Shown here: in pieces, positions 59,021-64,000 of the stretch
Position numbering within the stretch: the stretch's first letter is position 1
Layout: every line of letters starts with the position of its first letter
Assembly: GCA_028023455.1 (NCBI GenBank)
Contig: JAQFVV010006309.1
Coordinates: forward strand, 2,291,072 to 2,355,071
Source of the DNA: Epiperipatus broadwayi
Lineage: Eukaryota; Onychophora; Udeonychophora; Euonychophora; Peripatidae
DNA: 64,000 nucleotides
Reading direction: 5' to 3'
Translations under genes and position numbers: made by a program
The notes under the pieces: generated by a model
Databases searched by the model: none
The model's input: only the letters and a program-made list of their open reading frames with translations
What the model was told of the DNA's origin: nothing

Positions 59021-60759
59021 TATTGGTTTTTAAAAGAGAAAGATGGACATTTTAGCTGCAGGGAGTAAAAGAGAGAAAACTTCAAAGAACAAAAAGTTAA
59101 TGTAATTTTGTTATCATTACAAAAATAATCTGCGAACCATGATTATGTTTACATATATCAACTGAAAGACTATTTTTTAAAATAATTTTTATACTTGACT
59201 TTTTATTTTTTGAAAATACTTCAACACTTTGCTTTATTGTATCAGTTCATTGTTTACGACTCTCAAGTATTTTATCTCAGCAAAAGCAATCAATATTTCA
59301 TCTTTTTAGAGCCTCTTGAAGATAATCTGCTGTTTTAGCAAAAACATGATTGTTATCAGTCTGTTACTTTTAATTTATCTTGAATTTGTCAAAGATGTGT
59401 TTTTGTTATAGTAGGTATATTTATACGGACTTCAAACCTTCCACAATAAATTTGGTTGATGAAATATTTATATCACTCCTATTAAATATGCAACTTTTTA
59501 ATTTAGTAAATGTTTATTATGTTACGCTATAATTGTGTTGTATCACAGTAATTAAGTCTATATTTCTATCTAAAATACCATTGCTAAATGTAAATTGATC
59601 CTCTTTGTCTTATATGTATTGATTCTCTCTTCTATTTATAATAAATCTCATTACACTTGTATTTTGATGTCATTGTATTTATCTTAAAGAACATATTCAC
59701 TTTTGGATGGCAATTTAAAGTTGTAATCAATCGATTTTAAGCACATTCGACATTTAATCACCAATTCCTACTATGGCTGGCAATTTTACAGCCATGGGGT
59801 CTATGATTTATATCTGACTGTGATAAACATACAAAAAAGAAATCATTATCTCTCTCCTTCATTTATCCTTTTTAAAGAAACAGAACTGATATCTCAGTTA
59901 ATAGATATGATTTTTTGTAGTTCTTTTTCACTCTTAAAACTCTGAAATAAAATTCAATAAAGTTACTCAAGTTTGATTAATGTAATTATATCTGTTCGTT
60001 TACCGTGTAAAAATTCACCTGGTAAAAACAGTTGCAAAGACAAATTGACATTAATGTATCGAATGAACATTAAATTTACCAGCTCAGTTTATTTGGATTT
60101 CCCACGAGTTGGTACTTTTTCTAGCTGTCTTTCCGATATATGTATTAAATAATCAAATTTTAATTTATTAATAGTTTAATGGTAAATCCCAAACGTATGA
60201 CTTACTCAATTCTTTGATGAACATTTTTTTTTTTTTACATCACTGATAAAAAATAAAATTCATTTTTTTAACGATTTATATAGTTTGTTTTTTTAAAAAA
60301 AAAAAAAAAATCACTTCTTTGAAAACTCTTAATGAAAATGTAATAATTTTTCTTTGAAGGAACACGTGACAATTTTTTGTTTTCAAAAACAACGATAATA
60401 AAAGTTCTATCAAACAATAATTATAATTATTGCGCATACTTCTATAAACATATTATTATAATGAGATTCGCCAAATAGATTTAATATAAATTTTTAAAAA
60501 CAATTTTCTGAAACAAAAGTAAAATATTTATTAAAAATAAACTAACATTTTATAACAAAAATTTAATATTTTTTTAATTATATCATCAAGGGAAAAAAAA
60601 ACAATTTCTATAAAATAATGTGAAAATATATTGAAAGCAGAAATGCTGAAATTTGTTTAATAGTTTTGAAATACAGACGCTTTATTTAATTAAATATAAA
60701 ATAATCAATGACTTTAAATTAAACAGTTCAATATATATAAGTAAACAAAGGTTGTAAAT
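59021..60759. other. Unassigned A+T-rich sequence
   Basis: No feature recognised. 59700-60200 is slightly more balanced in composition, without motifs. Confidence 0.45.
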
Positions 60760-60965
60760 CATCACCCCCAGGCTATGACTTAAAAGCACTCTAAATGTTG
60801 AACAAAGGACCAAGAATAAAATGAATCCACCCATTATAGTCAAAATAAAAGTCATAGATCACATGACCTATATCTCTGAGGAGTGCCAAAGCACGAAACC
60901 ATGGTCAGAGGTTGGGGGGGGGGTTCCTGACAGAGATATTTTAAATGCTTTCTCCTGCTAAACAT
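60760..60965. other. Locally G+C-richer segment with G run
   Basis: 'gagtgccaaagcacgaaacc' and 'tcacatgacctat' stand out from the surroundings, and a run of 10 G lies at 60914-60923. The composition suggests a repeat insertion, but no second copy was found in the window. Confidence 0.35.
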
Positions 60966-62147
60966 TTATCACAAAGCTTGTTAAGCAATTGGCAATGCTC
61001 ATTGTATAAATCCACCCATTCTTTGTAGTTGTGATGTTTATAAGCATATCTTTGTCAACATTGTTGGTAATTCAGAGTGAAATTGATTTATCAACCAGAT
61101 CGAATATGGCACTTAAATGTTATTAAACTCATAATTAATTATACAAGGCTGTAAACAGCATCTCACTTTTAATACTTTGAATAAAAAAATTAAACAAGAT
61201 TTAATATGTAAACTTTAAATAATCAATAACGTAAAAAAATTTGCATTTTCGAAAAATAAAATTAATTATTTGATATTTGAAAAGAGTTATGAAATATTAA
61301 TGACGTATATGTTTAATTTGTTGTTCCTAAATAATTTCAAATGTATTAATATGCCTAATATTTTATTTGGATGATAAACAAATCCTGTTGAAAATATTTT
61401 AAAACCCATAGTAAATATAATCTTTATCAATAATACAAGATTTACTGATGAAAATTGTAGTTGTAATTGAAGAGACCGATTTTGTTCTATTTTAAAAAAT
61501 TAAGATACTAAAATAAACTTATATTAAGAAACCTGCAAGGAACAAAGAACAGTTACATATAATGATGAAATTTTATTCCTTATTGATAGAATTCAACTAT
61601 CTAGCTACTCTAGTTGTTTTAGGCAGAAAAGATATAAATAGATGTGTTTTAAGTACAGTGTAGTGCACACCTTAGATAAAACTGAGTTTATTATAAAACT
61701 GACTTATAAAAGATCATTATTTTTTTTAAAAAAACTTATTAAATACATATTATTTAGTATTCTTAAACAAATAATTTTTAATTTTTTAGTAAATGTTAAA
61801 TATAATGTATGTAATTATTAAGTCAAATTAAACTTTTTTACCTATATTATATTACATTACACATTGAAATTTAATTTATTATACTTTTAATTATGCAAAG
61901 TCATAGTTCTATTCCATTTCATCTGTATAAATTTATTTATTAACAGTATAGATATATTATAGGAACATTCTTTTTATTTAGTGTCTCATTGTTAGTAATG
62001 ATTGTATTTCAATAACAATATATGACTACAATTCTAGAAAACTTTATGTGATAATACCATGTATAATTACATTTATTAATATATTAGTGATCTATATATG
62101 TAATCATGTGGAAAGAAACTAGACATTTCAGATATGTAATATTGATA
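60966..62147. other. Unassigned A+T-rich sequence
   Basis: Nothing recognised. Confidence 0.45.
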
Positions 62148-62560
62148 ATTTACTTGCACTCACCCATCACTGAGTGTTCTAAAGGCATAAGTGAATCACC
62201 TATACTTACAGCTTATTCTTATAAAAACCAACGCCCATTGATTTTGCTTAATTTAAAACTTGATTCTATTATGAGCCTGATAATTCAAATGACACATTAT
62301 TTGTACAAATTAAATTTTATATATCACAAATGCATTGATGGGTGAGTGCAAGTGAATTACAGTAGCATGTGTTATAGATAGTCAAAATTAATATAATTCA
62401 AAGTCATGGGCAGTTAAAAATGAGATACTGTTTCTTTATTACAATATATAAACTTAAATTTGCACAAATAATTTGTCATTTGAATTGGCAGGCTCATAGT
62501 ATACACAAGTCTTGAATTAAGCATGCTCAATGGGTATTGATTTATATAAGAATAAGCAAG
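62148..62560. repeat. Interleaved inverted repeats
   Basis: 'cttgcactcacccatca' (62153) pairs with 'tgatgggtgagtgcaag' (62336). Overlapping this, 62216-62330 ('gcccattgattttgcttaat', 'tatgagcctg', 'aattcaaatgaca') pairs with 62420-62552 in reverse. The two systems interlock rather than nest. The + frame at 62106-62345 falls within it. Confidence 0.65.
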
Positions 62561-64000
62561 TAGTTGAGGAAAATAGAGCATATCTGAAATTTTGGTATTT
62601 GAAATGTCTGGTTTCTTCCTACATAAATAAATTTATTATATATTCTATTAATAAATCAATAATTCTGTCTATAATGCAAATTATGCACATACATAAGATT
62701 TTGGGGCACAGTACCAAAAAGTGAATTTAGCTAAATAGTACCATTATTATAGAATTTTTCTTCTCTGTATGACACATGGTTATATGTGTGTGTATAATTT
62801 ATTTATTCTATAGTAAACTAATTAATAATATTACTTTTTTTTTTATCAAGGATAATTCATTAGCTATTTTTGATTAGTTGCTGCATTTCATAATTATACT
62901 TTAAGTATTAAAAAACTTTGTAGAATGAAAAAAAATCTAATAGATTATATTAAAACTAGTCAAGGTTTTTGTCATATAAATACCATGCAAATATCATGCT
63001 TTCATAAAAGTCACACACACATACATATATAGAGAGAAATTATCTCTGACTATTATTTATTGCTTTGATAACATTTACTATTATACACTTACCCTTATAT
63101 ATAACCTGTTACATGCCAAAGATTTATTCAACATTCCATTTAGAAACAATGAAAGAGAAAAACATTACTCAGCAAGATTTCCACTTGTCAGATGATAAGA
63201 ATTTGAGAAGTTTACAATTATTATTTTTTTCACTTGCTAAGAATAGCTAAGTACAATCTTAGTTACCTATAATGAGTGGTTAGCTAGTTCATTTATGCAT
63301 TAAATGTATGAAAGAAAGTCATAGACATGATTAAAACTTGAAAAAAAATTAAGTTTACCTTATCTGGATTCAATACCAAGTTAAATGACTCTATAGTGGA
63401 TGTTTTATTGTTGAACAATAGCATTTATTATTCTAGTATTCACATATAAATAAGCTCTAAGAAGTATAAAATTTAATGTTAATTTACAGTCATCAAAAAT
63501 TATATCTATAGATGAACTAAAAACAAAATTTAAGATGGACAACATTCAACAAGGTAATTACTATTTGATCAATAATTAATTTATCTCCATAGCATAGAAT
63601 TTTAAACATTCGTATTTTTTGTCCTTTAAAGAAAACTAAAGAACTTAATTATGATAATTTACTTAAATGTGGTTTGAAGGCATTCTAATAAAAGTGGAAC
63701 TTAAGTCATACCAGAATGCTAGCTTCTGAGAGTTTTGATTACTAACATGGTGTTTAAATTAGAAAGGTTACTATACTATCTACTAAAATATATATGTAGT
63801 TATATTAAAGCTAGTCTTAGTATTTATTTTACATTTAAATGATTTACAGTATAATTTCTCTACATGTACATAAAATCAGATAGAATACTACATAATAAAT
63901 AAAATATTGGAATAAACTTTATGATATTCAAAATAACACTATATAAAAATAAATAATAACTATAGCCAGTTTACACCATGATTACTATTCTAAATAGCAT
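62561..64000. other. Unassigned A+T-rich sequence
   Basis: No gene or repeat recognised. The frame at 63065-63250 shows no family resemblance. Confidence 0.45.

Noticed and set aside
1-64000. CRISPR arrays, operons, ribosome binding sites, prokaryotic genes
   Set aside because: Intron-like DNA, animal-type retroelements and a spliced exon show a eukaryotic context; no regular spaced repeats were seen.

Overview
This window is very A+T-rich (about three quarters A+T by eye) eukaryotic DNA. It reads as the introns or flanks of one large animal gene, filled with old transposable elements. No complete protein-coding gene is visible. The only host coding sequence I can support is one 101-base exon on the + strand (48243-48343), with good splice signals, encoding the first half of an immunoglobulin-like domain. 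The repeats are of metazoan type: LINEs with a C-terminal CCHC knuckle, RTE-like endonuclease/reverse transcriptase elements, Penelope-like elements with a GIY-YIG endonuclease, a Ty3/gypsy LTR element, tRNA-derived SINEs and pogo/Tigger-like MITEs. Several families resemble ones I know from arthropods (including chelicerates) and molluscs, but I cannot name the species.

Layout. 1-753: head-to-head tRNA-like SINE copies. 3335-6700: a decayed minus-strand LINE, split by a 980-bp MITE (3854-4833) and followed by a second, inverted copy (6800-7775). 8150-10520: a decayed minus-strand RTE-like element, split by a nested palindrome (8480-9660). 12631-16006: four inverted repeats. 16455-17385: two Penelope-like 3' ends arranged head to head, with an Illumina adapter remnant in one arm. 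21169-30264: a 9.1-kb degenerate gypsy element with both LTRs, the 3' LTR carrying a 1.6-kb foldback element with a 7-bp target duplication. 31265-33255: SINE-like and Penelope remnants. 34915-37820: a segment with more CpG and fewer repeats. 37822-47095: SINEs, foldback elements, an RTE C-terminal remnant and an unrecognised decayed coding segment. 48243: the Ig exon. 48590-64000: mostly featureless A+T-rich DNA with a few SINEs and inverted repeats.

No set of genes works together here. The main themes are a solitary Ig exon inside a large repeat-filled intron, an unusual density of inverted repeats from 0.1 to 1.6 kb, and a clear technical artefact (adapter sequence plus indel-only arm differences) that should temper the reading of at least one palindrome and of single-base frameshifts.
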